Notes: generated by a model from the sequence alone, not told the origin. A stretch of 64,000 nt of DNA from Campylobacter fetus subsp. testudinum 03-427 (GCA_000495505.1 CP006833.1:1178001-1242000), one strand, 5' to 3'. Counted from the stretch's first letter, positions 30,160-38,302 are shown. Numbers and translations are program-made.

Positions 30160-31305
30160 ATGTTTAAATCACTCTATTTTAGAATGAGGATAATACATAT
30201 AGCAGGAATCTTAGTTTTAGCAATAAATGCTTTTTTCTTTACCGAAAATCAAATCGGTCAAATAGTACAATACATAATAGCTGCGGCACTTGTATTTCAC
30301 GATATCGATGAGAAAAGATGGGGAGTGGATATGACCAAAGAGATAATAAAAAAGTTAAACAATATAACATTAAACTCAGATATCAAAGTAAATACATCTT
30401 TTAGCAAGGAAAATGGAAAAATCCTTTCAAGTATAGATGAATTTAAAGAAAATATTAAAAATATCGTAGCAGCCATTTCTCAAAACACTGTTAAAAATAG
30501 TCAAAACATCATAGGCTTAGAAAATATAGGAAATTCGCTGTATATTTCTAACAATAATATGAAAAATATCGTAGATATGACATATTCAAAAACAAACTCT
30601 ATCAACGACCTACTTGATAATTTTATCAAAGAGATACTTCAAGCAAAAACGGATCAAGAAAATATGTTTAGCACATCTCAAGAAATTAAAAATTTATTAG
30701 AAGATGTACAAAACTTAGTAAAGAAAATTTTCAATCAAAATGGCGAACTTGCCGATCATTTCAACTCTCTAAAAAACAACATAAACTCGATAATGAAAAT
30801 AGTACAAACCGTAAGCAACGTAGCAGATCAAACAAACTTACTAGCATTAAATGCAGCCATAGAAGCAGCTAGAGCTGGAGAGCACGGACGTGGATTTGCA
30901 GTTGTTGCAGATGAGATAAGAAAACTATCTGAATCAACGCAAAACTCGCTAGAAGAGATAAATAATAATATAAAAGAGATCACAAAAGGTGTTGATAATA
31001 GTAAAAATTCGCTATCATCGACTATGGAAAATGTAGATTATCTGCTATCAAAAAGCACAGATACGAATGAAAAATTAAATAGCTTTGAAGCTATTTTCAA
31101 CAACAACTACAAAACCACTCAAAAGATTATAGAACATAGCTCACAAACTAAGTTAAATTTAAAAGACATTACCACAGAAGTAGGAAATATCGGAATTCTA
31201 GCGGATAATAGCCTTGTAAATTCAAAAGATATAAATGAAATTTCAAAAAATATAAAAAATAGTTTTGATGAGTTGCAAAAAGCCGTAGATAGCTTTTTTA
31301 AATAA
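30160..31305 (+). CDS. Methyl-accepting chemotaxis protein with short membrane hairpin
   Basis: Chemoreceptor of 381 residues. Two hydrophobic helices at about 9-27 and 33-48 are joined by only a few residues, so there is no periplasmic sensing domain and the signal may be intracellular or membrane-based. A helical region leads to the signalling hairpin with [16 protein letters not shown] and [17 protein letters not shown] near residues 225-258. Good ribosome site AAGGAG upstream. No ligand can be inferred. Confidence 0.9.
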   Translation: MFKSLYFRMRIIHIAGILVLAINAFFFTENQIGQIVQYIIAAALVFHDIDEKRWGVDMTKEIIKKLNNITLNSDIKVNTSFSKENGKILSSIDEFKENIKNIVAAISQNTVKNSQNIIGLENIGNSLYISNNNMKNIVDMTYSKTNSINDLLDNFIKEILQAKTDQENMFSTSQEIKNLLEDVQNLVKKIFNQNGELADHFNSLKNNINSIMKIVQTVSNVADQTNLLALNAAIEAARAGEHGRGFAVVADEIRKLSESTQNSLEEINNNIKEITKGVDNSKNSLSSTMENVDYLLSKSTDTNEKLNSFEAIFNNNYKTTQKIIEHSSQTKLNLKDITTEVGNIGILADNSLVNSKDINEISKNIKNSFDELQKAVDSFFK

Positions 31306-31382
31306 ATACTCAATCGATCAAAACTAAATCAAACGCGAATAAGCATAATAAGCTTATAAAACATACTATTTATATATTAAAT

Positions 31383-31416
31383 AAATCACTTCAACAAAAA
31401 CAAGTTGGAGTGATTT
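31383..31416. terminator. Bidirectional terminator between chemoreceptor and CDF gene
   Basis: Perfect 13-base stem apart from one G-T pair: AAATCACTTCAAC, loop AAAAACAA, GTTGGAGTGATTT. It lies between converging genes and the flanks are A- and T-rich in both directions. Confidence 0.8.
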
Positions 31417-31457
31417 AAATTTATAAAACAGTATAAATTTAGATCAAAAACTACAAC

Positions 31458-32444
31458 TTATAACCATTTTGGATTAGCCGTTAGACTTACTAAAAGCCAA
31501 ATTTTATAGCTAGGTATTTCAAGTCTTTGTTCTATCTCATTGCGAATACAATCTAACTCTTTTACGCTAAGTATATCATTGCTACTAGTGCTTAAAATAT
31601 TAACTTCTATCATAAAAAATCTACCACTTTTTGCGACGTGAGTATCATAGTCGCTAAAGCCGTATTTTAGACTTAAACTCTGCATAATTTCTGTTATTTT
31701 ATCATCAAGATCTCCAGGAGCTACCATAATCAGATCTTTAAGATTTGATATAAAAATTTTAAGCGGCGTCACAGAAAGAAAAATCGAAAATAAAACAAGC
31801 AAAATAGGATCTATATAAGAACTAAACCACTTTTCTTGCGTAGGATCAAAGATATAAATCAAACCAAAAGCTATAATGCCACCACAGTACAACACACAAT
31901 CTATCAACCACTCTGCTCTATCTACATAGATAAGCTCAGAACCTAGATATTTAGAATAAAAACTCGTATAAGTAAAAATTATAAAACACAAAACAAAAGC
32001 AACCATAGTATAAATCACAGCCGCCCCAAGCTCCAGAGTATAACCTCCGCTAAAAATGCTTTTAATTGCACTAAAAAATGCATACAAACATACAATAAGC
32101 AAAATAAGACTTTTAAATAAATTTACCATAGGCTCAAAACGAATATATCCGTATTGAAAAATATCATCATCTTCTTTATAAACATAACGAGCAGTAACAA
32201 CGCTAAGAAGCCCAAGTCCAACACTTACAAGCGCTATAATTCCATCAAAAACTATGGTCAAACTCTTTATAAACAGTCCAAATCCTACACCAAAAATTGC
32301 TAAAATAAGCGCGCAATACATAGAGACTTTGAGTACAAACTGCTCCTTACGGCTAATATTTTCTTTTGTAAATTCAATATCTTGAGGTTTATTATCTCTT
32401 ATCTTTTTACCGTAATTTTGCGTAGCTTTGCCAAGTTGCATCAA
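31458..32444 (-). CDS. Cation diffusion facilitator family efflux protein
   Basis: Inner-membrane metal/proton antiporter of 328 residues. The N-terminal part has six predicted helices with the acidic site FDGIIALVSVG in helix 2 and the second metal site YVDRAEWLIDC in helix 5. The C-terminal cytoplasmic domain (about 235-328) has the ferredoxin-like dimerisation fold. The usual HxxxD/DxxxD pair reads differently (D-x3 spacing with DRAEWLID), so the metal cannot be named. Single gene, convergent with the chemoreceptor. Confidence 0.85.
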   Translation of the reverse strand: MMQLGKATQNYGKKIRDNKPQDIEFTKENISRKEQFVLKVSMYCALILAIFGVGFGLFIKSLTIVFDGIIALVSVGLGLLSVVTARYVYKEDDDIFQYGYIRFEPMVNLFKSLILLIVCLYAFFSAIKSIFSGGYTLELGAAVIYTMVAFVLCFIIFTYTSFYSKYLGSELIYVDRAEWLIDCVLYCGGIIAFGLIYIFDPTQEKWFSSYIDPILLVLFSIFLSVTPLKIFISNLKDLIMVAPGDLDDKITEIMQSLSLKYGFSDYDTHVAKSGRFFMIEVNILSTSSNDILSVKELDCIRNEIEQRLEIPSYKIWLLVSLTANPKWL

Positions 32445-32588
32445 ATCTCCTTTATGAATACTTTTAGCATTGTAGCAAATTTAGTATTAGTATTTTTTAA
32501 AAAGATTTTAATACGATTTCGAATATATTTATTTTATATATTTTTAAATTTTCTTAAATTTGAATTGTTTTAAATTTGAATTGTTTTA

Positions 32589-32618
32589 AATTTAAAGCCC
32601 TGTAAAAAGGCTTTAAAT
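32589..32618 (-). terminator. Terminator after the 550-residue chemoreceptor
   Basis: Stem TTTAAAGCC / GGCTTTAAA around a CTGTAAAAA loop, directly downstream of the minus-strand chemoreceptor stop and followed on that strand by a T-rich run. Confidence 0.7.
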
Positions 32619-32625
32619 CTTAAAT

Positions 32626-34278
32626 TTACCATTTGCTATTTTTAGCTTCTTTTACCGAAGTAGTCGCCATTTGACTTATCTCATTTGCAAGATCGTTTGT
32701 GCTATTTGTAGCTTCTAAATTTGACTTAGTAGTTTCATCTATATTTGAAACAGCTTCATTTATCTGTCTTATAGCATCTGCTTGTTCGTTTATGCTTTGA
32801 TTTACTTCATTTACGCTTTGAGATAATATATTAACATTTGCTTCTATCTCACTTAGTGAGCGTTGAGTTCTTTCAGCTAGTTTTCTTACTTCATCTGCAA
32901 CAACTGCAAATCCACGTCCATGATCTCCAGCTCTAGCTGCTTCTATAGCCGCATTTAGTGCTAGTAAGTTTGTTTGATCTGCTATGTCTTTTATTACTAC
33001 TATGATATTTTTTATATCATCACTATGTCTTATAACATCATTTGCCATATTCGATACAGAATTCATAGAACTACTCATCTGCTCTATGGCTGCGGCACTC
33101 TCATTTACGTTAGTAGATTGATTTTTAGTTTGGTTTGCTAAGTTTTGCATATACTCTTTTAGTTGAATTGACTTTTGCTCTAAACTTTGACCGTTTTTTA
33201 AGCTACCACTTAACATACTAGATATTTCGCTTCCTAAGTAGTTTATGCCGTTTATGAGTCCTAACATATCGTTTTGAATGCCGTGTATCTCTATTCTAGC
33301 TCTAAAGTCTTTATTTGAAAAGCTAGTTAAAGTAGCTTGCATAGTAGATATCATAGAGTGCCACTCTTTTATCATCTCATTTAATAAATTCGTAAGCTCT
33401 TTCAACTGAGCGTTGTGAGGTTTGACTGTGACTATTTTACTTAGAGTACCTTTTTTAAGAGAGTCTATTACAAGGCTGCTTTCTTCTATTGTTTTATTAT
33501 CTTGCAAGAGTCCTTCTTTGATGCTTTGTATGTTGTTGTTTATTATATTTGCCATAGCTCCAAACTCATCTTTTGAGGTGAGAGGAATAGTTTGAGGCTT
33601 GTCCGTCTCGCCTGAGATAAATTTGAAAAACGATGCTAATCCGTCTAATATCGTATCTATAGATTTTTTGATAGATTTAGTTATGATTATAGATAATATC
33701 ACGCCTATTATGATAGATATGGCTATAATGATAATTATTGTTTCAGTTAGTAAAAATAGATATTTTTTTATATCCTCGATAGTATGTTCCATAGATTGCT
33801 CGTTAATATTTTTAGTATCAACTATGCTTTTAGATATTTTACTTCCAAGTCCAATAAGCTTATTTAATAACAATTCGTCCTTACCCGCTCCCATAGCCTG
33901 CATAAGTGTATTTTTATATATCTTAGCATTTTCTAAAACTATTTTAAAATTAGCCTCGTCATCTGCTGTTGAAAATGTATTTGGATAATCTTTTTCAAAT
34001 TGATCAACAGAATTTGCATATTTATTTACTGATTGTTCTAATTTTTCATAATCTATGATATTGGCGATATATTTATATAATTCGATTCTTAATGTAAGTA
34101 GTTCGATATTTAATTTTTCTAAATATGTTACGGAATCAATATTTTTTTCTTTGATAAAAGCTATAGACTCATTTGCTTTCTTAAATCCCATAAATGCGGT
34201 AGTACCGGATATAATAGTAAATAAAAGAAGAACGGCTGATAGCACCACAAGTTTGACTTTAGTAGTTAAATTTGACAT
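32626..34278 (-). CDS. Methyl-accepting chemotaxis protein (transmembrane, periplasmic 4-helix sensor)
   Basis: Classical chemoreceptor of 550 residues: helix at about 8-28, a periplasmic all-helical domain of about 150 residues (TarH/4HB type), a second helix at about 180-203, then a HAMP-like region and a long cytoplasmic part. The signalling tip is [16 protein letters not shown] with [17 protein letters not shown] near 437-470. The C-terminus ends VKEAKNSKW, with no recognisable CheR-binding pentapeptide. It is the last core gene before the integrated element and ends well clear of the left attachment repeat. Confidence 0.92.
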   Translation of the reverse strand: MSNLTTKVKLVVLSAVLLLFTIISGTTAFMGFKKANESIAFIKEKNIDSVTYLEKLNIELLTLRIELYKYIANIIDYEKLEQSVNKYANSVDQFEKDYPNTFSTADDEANFKIVLENAKIYKNTLMQAMGAGKDELLLNKLIGLGSKISKSIVDTKNINEQSMEHTIEDIKKYLFLLTETIIIIIAISIIIGVILSIIITKSIKKSIDTILDGLASFFKFISGETDKPQTIPLTSKDEFGAMANIINNNIQSIKEGLLQDNKTIEESSLVIDSLKKGTLSKIVTVKPHNAQLKELTNLLNEMIKEWHSMISTMQATLTSFSNKDFRARIEIHGIQNDMLGLINGINYLGSEISSMLSGSLKNGQSLEQKSIQLKEYMQNLANQTKNQSTNVNESAAAIEQMSSSMNSVSNMANDVIRHSDDIKNIIVVIKDIADQTNLLALNAAIEAARAGDHGRGFAVVADEVRKLAERTQRSLSEIEANVNILSQSVNEVNQSINEQADAIRQINEAVSNIDETTKSNLEATNSTNDLANEISQMATTSVKEAKNSKW

Positions 34279-34522
34279 ATTTTACCTTTCAATTTTATTT
34301 TTATTTATAATGATACACACTAAATTCACTGTAGATATATTTGAATTTCGTATATTCTATAAAAACATATCTTATAATTTAATTAATAAATTATAATAAT
34401 GATTAATATTTATTATGATTTTAAAAATTTCTAGCATTAAAATTTAATTTATTTGAAGATTTTATAATCGATCTGTTTTACGCTAAGAACAAGAATAAAT
34501 TAAAAATGATTGATTTAAAATT

Positions 34523-34543
34523 ATGTAGTGGTGGGTTCACCAG
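34523..34543. repeat. Left attachment site (attL core)
   Basis: 21 bases beginning ATGTAGTGGTGGGTTCACC, identical to 41891-41911 at the tRNA 3' end; identity stops on both sides. This is the far boundary of the element and carries only a tRNA tail fragment, no functional tRNA. Confidence 0.9.
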
Positions 34544-35010
34544 AAATCATTAAAGTTATTAAATGCCGATTTCTACAGTACAAAAGTCTAAAGTAACCTA
34601 TAAGTAACTACCCAAAATCAATGCTGAAATAATAGCAAAAATAACTTAATTATGCCTGAATATTTACATTAACTTTTATTAACGCTTGATTTGTTACCGT
34701 TATATTTACACTAATTTAGTGATAAAGCTAATATTAAGCTTTCAATAATATAAATTTACACTCTAATAATATTTATTGGTGATATTTAAACAATATTTTA
34801 AGAATAATCAGCAAATACGAATAATTTACTATTTTCAAACACCAATTAGCAAAGCTCATAAACAAATCATCAGCGCCTGTTTAATGCATTTATAAAGATT
34901 ATGTTATTAAATCTTGTATTGAAAACTGTACTTTTCGTGCATTTAAGGTTAGATGATTTTAGTGAGATTTTAACAGGTTTGATTTTCAGTAGGTTAAATA
35001 GAGTTTCATA
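34544..35010. other. Gene-free left end of the element
   Basis: About 470 AT-rich bases with no ORF of credible size on either strand. Near its left side, about 34591-34610, the sequence AGTAACC-TATA-AGTAACTACCC holds two spaced copies of AGTAAC, similar to the GTAACCC repeats near the right end, and could be recombinase arm sites. I see nothing else definable. Confidence 0.5.
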
Positions 35011-35169
35011 TCTAAAAAGATTACCCCTTTACCTTTTCAAGTAAAGGAATAAAATGAGATTAATAGCCATTTAATCTTGTTATTAATTTTAGTTAGCAAA
35101 CTTTATTAATAATTCTCAAATTATACCTTTTACAAAGTTAAAATAAACTAAAGAGATAAAGCAGGAATA
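35011..35169. repeat. Duplicated leader block, copy A (after the toxin gene)
   Basis: About 159 bases that match 35698-35890 with scattered differences and one indel. It includes a hairpin CCTTTAC / GTAAAGG around CTTTTCAA, a long AT stretch, and, read on the minus strand, a TATAAT box preceded by TTTGTAAAAGG. A 13-codon minus-strand mini-ORF (35029-35070) is also preserved in both copies. The two copies flank the toxin-antitoxin pair as direct repeats. Confidence 0.85.
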
Positions 35170-35177
35170 TTTAAGAG

Positions 35178-35456
35178 TTAAAGTTGCCACTCATTTTCTT
35201 TGTAGATACCTAAAACGGTTATTGTGTCATCTTGAATTAAAAACGGTATAACATAGCCTTTAAAAATAAAATCCCTTACGTTGTCATTATCGCTTGTAAC
35301 TGATTTTCTAAATCTAAAGGGCATATTAGCTAAATCTTTGCTTTGCATTAATAGCTCATCTTTAAAGGTTCTAGCTCTTGTCTTGCTATCTTGTGCAATG
35401 AAAGATAATATTGTATTAATCTCTTTTACAAATCTAGGCGATTGAATTATTTTCAC
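35178..35456 (-). CDS. RelE/ParE superfamily toxin
   Basis: Small basic protein of 92 residues with the ParE/RelE fold pattern: IIQSPRFVKEINTILSFIAQDS at the N-terminus, a central helix, then beta strands VRDFIFKGYVIPFLI and DTITVLGIYKENEW. The strand end GIYKENEW resembles the ParE group. Target (gyrase or ribosome-bound mRNA) cannot be decided from sequence. Its start overlaps the antitoxin stop by four bases, the usual antitoxin-first operon. The gene is bracketed by the duplicated leader blocks. Confidence 0.85.
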   Translation of the reverse strand: MKIIQSPRFVKEINTILSFIAQDSKTRARTFKDELLMQSKDLANMPFRFRKSVTSDNDNVRDFIFKGYVIPFLIQDDTITVLGIYKENEWQL

Positions 35457-35674
35457 AACTCAATCCAGCCGCTGCCAAACGATGTAAGCTTAACAGTGCC
35501 ATTGACTACCTCATCAACCCTATTTTTATAATCAGCTTTTAGCTCTGATAAGCTATTTTTTGTTTGGTTGCTTTTTATCTCTAAAGGCTCGTTTTGTTTA
35601 TCTGCTAAGGCTTTAATGACTTGTAAGGCTTCGTTTAAAAAGTTTTCATTGCCTTTTAGTGTGACACTTTGCAT
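35453..35674 (-). CDS. Antitoxin partner of the RelE/ParE-type toxin
   Basis: Acidic-to-neutral 73-residue protein MQSVTLKGNENF..., with a predicted N-terminal beta strand followed by helices and a flexible C-terminus ending GSGWIEL, as expected for an antitoxin that wraps its toxin. DNA-binding family is not clear. The ribosome site is AAAAAGGTAAGC. A 23-base stretch spanning this site and the first codons recurs exactly at 36287-36309. Confidence 0.75.
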   Translation of the reverse strand: MQSVTLKGNENFLNEALQVIKALADKQNEPLEIKSNQTKNSLSELKADYKNRVDEVVNGTVKLTSFGSGWIEL

Positions 35675-35697
35675 ATGCTTACCTTTTTACTTAGTTT

Positions 35698-35890
35698 TCT
35701 AAAAAGATTCCCCCTTTACCTTTTCAAGTAAAGGAGTAAAATGAACTTAATAGCCATTTAATCTTGTTATTAATTTTAGCGACCAAACTTTATTAATAAT
35801 TAAGAGGGTGTGTTTAACCGCCCTTAATGGCTACTTAAAAATTATACCTTGTAAAATGTTAAAATAAACTAAAGAGATAAAGCAGGAATG
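35698..35890. repeat. Duplicated leader block, copy B (upstream of the antitoxin gene)
   Basis: Second copy of the block at 35011-35169, with about 35 extra bases near 35804-35840. On the minus strand it contains TATAAT (near 35841-35846) preceded by TTACAAGG, then a roughly 170-base leader that ends at the antitoxin ribosome site. This copy is therefore the probable promoter and leader of the toxin-antitoxin operon; copy A has the same promoter after the operon but no gene follows it. Confidence 0.82.
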
Positions 35891-35944
35891 ATGAAGTTAC
35901 CGCAAGATGATTTTAACGAATGTAATTTTTTGCTCGTTGAAGTA

Positions 35945-36247
35945 TTAGTATTTGCCATTTATCGCCCTAAAAAGATAATTAAAACTAACCGAAATATTGT
36001 ATTTTTTAAAGATAATCCTTTGTATCTCTTTTATCGCGTCTTTCTTTTTTAACTCTTTATCTGCAACTTTACTCTTGTAAATGCTTTCGTACAGCTCTTT
36101 AGCGTAATCTTTGCATTCAGGCGATACAACACTTTTAAACTTAGGCACGTAAATGGAGCAACCGCCAAACATTGCAATGAAATCATCGAACGCGTCTTTA
36201 TGCTTATTTCTAAAATCTATCAGGTCATCAATCGGCTTGTAATTCAA
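35945..36247 (-). CDS. Hypothetical 100-residue protein
   Basis: Family not recognised. The frame starts with TTG behind AAAGG and encodes a soluble, charged, helical protein: NKHKDAFDDFIAMFGG at the N-terminus and KEIQRIIFKKYNISVSFNYLFRAI at the C-terminus. The last segment resembles a helix-turn-helix, so a small DNA-binding regulator is possible. A 12-codon mini-ORF that begins like the antitoxin gene overlaps its ribosome site. An antisense plus-strand frame (35888-36051) with a ribosome-like site also exists, but its composition is less protein-like. Confidence 0.55.
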   Translation of the reverse strand: MNYKPIDDLIDFRNKHKDAFDDFIAMFGGCSIYVPKFKSVVSPECKDYAKELYESIYKSKVADKELKKKDAIKEIQRIIFKKYNISVSFNYLFRAINGKY

Positions 36248-36256
36248 ATTTAGCCT

Positions 36257-36295
36257 TTATTTGCTTTTAAAAGCTTTTAGTGCGATACTTTGCAT
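36257..36295 (-). CDS. 12-codon leader ORF resembling a truncated antitoxin start
   Basis: Encodes MQSIALKAFKSK then TAA. The ribosome site and first codons are the exact 23-base duplicate of the antitoxin leader (MQSVTLK...). Its stop codon lies within the AAAGG ribosome site of the following 100-residue frame, so translation could be coupled. It is either a remnant left by recombination between leaders or a real leader peptide; the sequence alone does not decide. Confidence 0.4.
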   Translation of the reverse strand: MQSIALKAFKSK

Positions 36296-36384
36296 ATGCT
36301 TACCTTTTTGCTTTTTTATGCGTGTATGATAGCATAATAAGCTAAAAAAGCGCGGATTGTTGCTCCAGTTTCTCGCTTGACATT

Positions 36385-36423
36385 TTTAACACCTCTAGCC
36401 CTGCCATTTTTGGAAGGGCTAGT
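36385..36423. repeat. Hairpin repeat H, copy 1
   Basis: TTTTAACACCTCTAGCCCTG followed by an AT loop and AGGGCTAG: an 8-base stem CTAGCCCT / AGGGCTAG. A near-identical copy is at 37389-37427. It could be a terminator or a structured single-strand element. Confidence 0.75.
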
Positions 36424-36651
36424 ACTATCATTTTTGGTTTATCGAATACAGATACAAAGCATAGAATGCAAAGGAATAAGCAAATACCAAAGATTTGCCG
36501 GTTCAAGTTTTTTAAATTTAGATTATAATACTTTAATAGCGAAATAAAGTACGCTTTGGAAAATGATTAAGTTGCTTAAATGACTTACCTGCCTTAGTTT
36601 AATGTATGCAACTAAGTTGCAAACTGTCCTTTTTTTAAAAATAATTTTCAC

Positions 36652-36685
36652 CGTTTGCGAACGAATGGGGCTACGCCGACCCCCG
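36652..36685. repeat. GC-rich inverted repeat, origin-like
   Basis: In an AT-rich region the bases CGTTTGCGAACG form a small dyad, followed by GGGGCTACGCCGACCCCC, in which GGGG and CCCC pair around TACGCCG-type sequence. Compact GC-rich hairpins of this kind are found at nick sites and mobilisation regions. No relaxase gene is present, so function is only inferred. Confidence 0.4.
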
Positions 36686-36975
36686 TATGAAATCATATTT
36701 TTACCAGTACCTTTATCTATTAGTGAGAGATTTTTACTATTTGTGTGTATCTTAGTAGCCTTACGCATTTTGTGATAATTTAAGTTTAAAATGTATATTA
36801 TGATTTGAGTTATCAAAACAAAAGCGTTTAAGAATTGAAAAAAACAGTTCGGTTTAGATAATTCACCAACGTTCCTGATAATGTAAATACCAAAGTTAGA
36901 TAAAGAAGCTCAAAACAGTTCTCAAACAAAGCTTACTGCGTACTCGCGACTACTTCAAAAACTCCACTTTAAGAA

Positions 36976-36998
36976 AGCACTGCCTTAATGTAGTGCTT
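36976..36998 (+). terminator. Terminator-like hairpin of a possible small RNA
   Basis: Stem AAGCACT / AGTGCTT with a GCCTTAATGT loop, followed by TTT. No protein gene precedes it on the plus strand, so it may end a small RNA that starts near a TATTATGAT box at about 36793. Confidence 0.5.
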
Positions 36999-37256
36999 TT
37001 TAAGCCCTGAAGCCTCCATTAATACACACCTAAAATCTCTTAAGCTTTAAGCTAAAATAGTACAGATAATAAGGCTATTTTAACTATTTTATAGCAAAGA
37101 TACAGAACTAAAGTGACACTGCACTACAACAATTTGGGTCGCTAAATGCTTTTAGTGCATTGATAATAAAGCCATTAAATGCTAAGATACTAAACGAATA
37201 CTCAAACGACTAAATACAGATACAAAGCATAAAAAGTAAATACCAAAGGAATACAA

Positions 37257-37373
37257 ATGGCTGACTTCTTTATGAGCTTACTAAACTTATATGGTGCGTT
37301 TATGGATACTCTTATGATACTTGCGCCGTTTATATTATTTGGGTGGCTTGTAAGCTGGATAGTGTTTAGATGA
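37257..37373 (+). CDS. 38-residue single-helix membrane peptide
   Basis: ATG preceded by AAAGGA with six-base spacing. The peptide starts MADFFMSLLNLYG and is hydrophobic from about residue 14 to 37 (APFILFGWLVSWIVF), ending in a single Arg. It is the only clear plus-strand gene in the element. Possible roles are a small membrane effector, a type I-like toxin or a phage-like minor coat protein; none can be preferred on sequence. It begins 26 bases after the second copy of the AATACAGATACAAAGC motif and precedes hairpin H and the iterons. Confidence 0.55.
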   Translation: MADFFMSLLNLYGAFMDTLMILAPFILFGWLVSWIVFR

Positions 37374-37388
37374 TAAATCAACCATTGA

Positions 37389-37427
37389 TTTTAACACCTC
37401 TAGCCCTGTCATTTTAGCAAGGGCTAG
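37389..37427. repeat. Hairpin repeat H, copy 2
   Basis: Same CTAGCCCT / AGGGCTAG stem as at 36385-36423, with the shared flank TTTTAACACCT. It sits 15 bases after the stop of the 38-residue peptide and immediately before the iterons, so it may terminate that gene or belong to the origin. Confidence 0.75.
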
Positions 37428-37431
37428 GGGG

Positions 37432-37504
37432 TGACATAGTGTCACCACCCCCTGACATAGTGTCACCACCCCCTGACATAGTGTCACCACCCCCTGACAT
37501 AGTG
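37432..37504. repeat. 21-bp iterons with internal dyads
   Basis: Three complete direct copies and one partial copy (starts 37432, 37453, 37474, 37495) of a 21-base unit beginning TGACATAGTGTCACCACC. Each unit contains the dyad TGACA-TAG-TGTCA. The first copy extends to a longer GGGG/CCCC-flanked palindrome. They lie 25 bases past the end of the replication-initiator-like gene, as expected for initiator binding sites, though they could also be operator sites. Confidence 0.85.
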
Positions 37505-37528
37505 ATAAGCTTTAACTTTGGTCTTTAA

Positions 37529-38302
37529 TTACCTGTATGGTCTTTGTAATCTTATACGTGGAGTAGTAGTGGCTGTTTTGATAATCTCGCTAAAGTCTTG
37601 TGTCGCTTGTAATAATTGCTCATTTAAACGCTCTTTTGGCTTTTTGGGTTCTATGGTTCTATTGCGTACGCAGTAGTTTCTTATCACCGCCTTAGCTTCT
37701 ATCCTATACAACGGCTCACTCAAGCCATTTTTTAAAGCCTTATCATAAATGCAAATACAAGGAATGGAGTAAATACCAGTATCGTTTATGTAATGCGTTG
37801 TTTGGTAGGTATTTAGCGTAAAAATGGCTTTTAACGCTTCTATGTTAAAGGGTGCTTTTGTATCAAAGCATAAATCAACACTTGAGATATTATTTATCAC
37901 ACTTAAAAGAGTTTCTACTAACTTTGCATTTGGTGTGCTTTGATTGTACTGTTTTAAGCCATAAATCACTAAAGTAGCTTTTTTAGTGCTTCTACCTAAA
38001 GGCTTTTTATAATAGTAGTAAATGCGCTCAAACGAACTCTCATCGCCTAATTGATAAACTGTTTTTAACTCGTCTTTATGCAGATACTTTTTTAGTTTAA
38101 CATAGTCATAATCGCTCTTTTTGAGCTTGTGCCATTTTAAGTTAAATTTATCAGGTAGGTTTAAAAATGTGTTTATTTTAGTAGTGGATTTGATAAAGGT
38201 TGTTGGATTGAAATCAGCCCTTATCGTATCAACGGCTAAATTTAGATTGTTTTTTGTGTTAAAATCGGTTAAAATCTGGTTTATTTGTGATAAAATACTC
38301 AT
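37529..38302 (-). CDS. Putative replication initiator-like protein
   Basis: Soluble basic protein of 257 residues, family not certain. A central segment, SSVDLCFDT near residue 146, and the later pair CIYDKALKN with YRIEAKAVIRN near 190-215 resemble motifs in rolling-circle Rep proteins of filamentous phages and small plasmids, in which a Tyr/Lys segment and R-I-E are conserved. I cannot place a full HUH motif. The iterons just downstream and the HTH genes just upstream support a replication role. The C-terminus is Arg/Pro-rich. Confidence 0.5.
   Translation of the reverse strand: MSILSQINQILTDFNTKNNLNLAVDTIRADFNPTTFIKSTTKINTFLNLPDKFNLKWHKLKKSDYDYVKLKKYLHKDELKTVYQLGDESSFERIYYYYKKPLGRSTKKATLVIYGLKQYNQSTPNAKLVETLLSVINNISSVDLCFDTKAPFNIEALKAIFTLNTYQTTHYINDTGIYSIPCICIYDKALKNGLSEPLYRIEAKAVIRNYCVRNRTIEPKKPKERLNEQLLQATQDFSEIIKTATTTPRIRLQRPYR

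Larger units (their letters stand above)
36300..37256. other. Gene-poor control region of the element
   Basis: About 950 bases without a convincing protein gene. It contains a hairpin repeat (36385-36423), a 19-base motif beginning AATACAGATACAAAGC (36445-36463) repeated at 37213-37231, a dyad GCAACT-A-AGTTGC (36608-36620), a GC-rich inverted repeat (about 36652-36685), a TATTATGAT promoter-like box near 36793, and a terminator-like hairpin (36976-36998). Together with the iterons this looks like a replication, transfer or copy-control region. Confidence 0.5.

Noticed and set aside
32556-32594. 16-base tandem repeat (AAATTTGAATTGTTTT, two copies) after the chemoreceptor
   Set aside because: Only two copies of low-complexity AT sequence of the kind common in this genome; no function suggested.
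33599-34396. Two long plus-strand frames opposite the chemoreceptor
   Set aside because: They are antisense shadows of a clear MCP gene with full signalling motifs, and have no ribosome sites.
35888-36051. 54-codon plus-strand frame with an AGGA site
   Set aside because: It is antisense to the 100-residue frame, rich in residues expected from AT-rich shadow translation, and starts at the end of the duplicated block. Less convincing than the minus-strand frame.
36523-36816. 97-codon minus-strand frame in the element
   Set aside because: It runs across the GC-rich inverted repeat and the dyad, has no ribosome site, and its composition is not protein-like. I treat the region as control DNA.
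37432-37504. Possible short CRISPR array
   Set aside because: The units are contiguous without spacers, carry internal dyads, and no cas gene is in the window. They are iterons.
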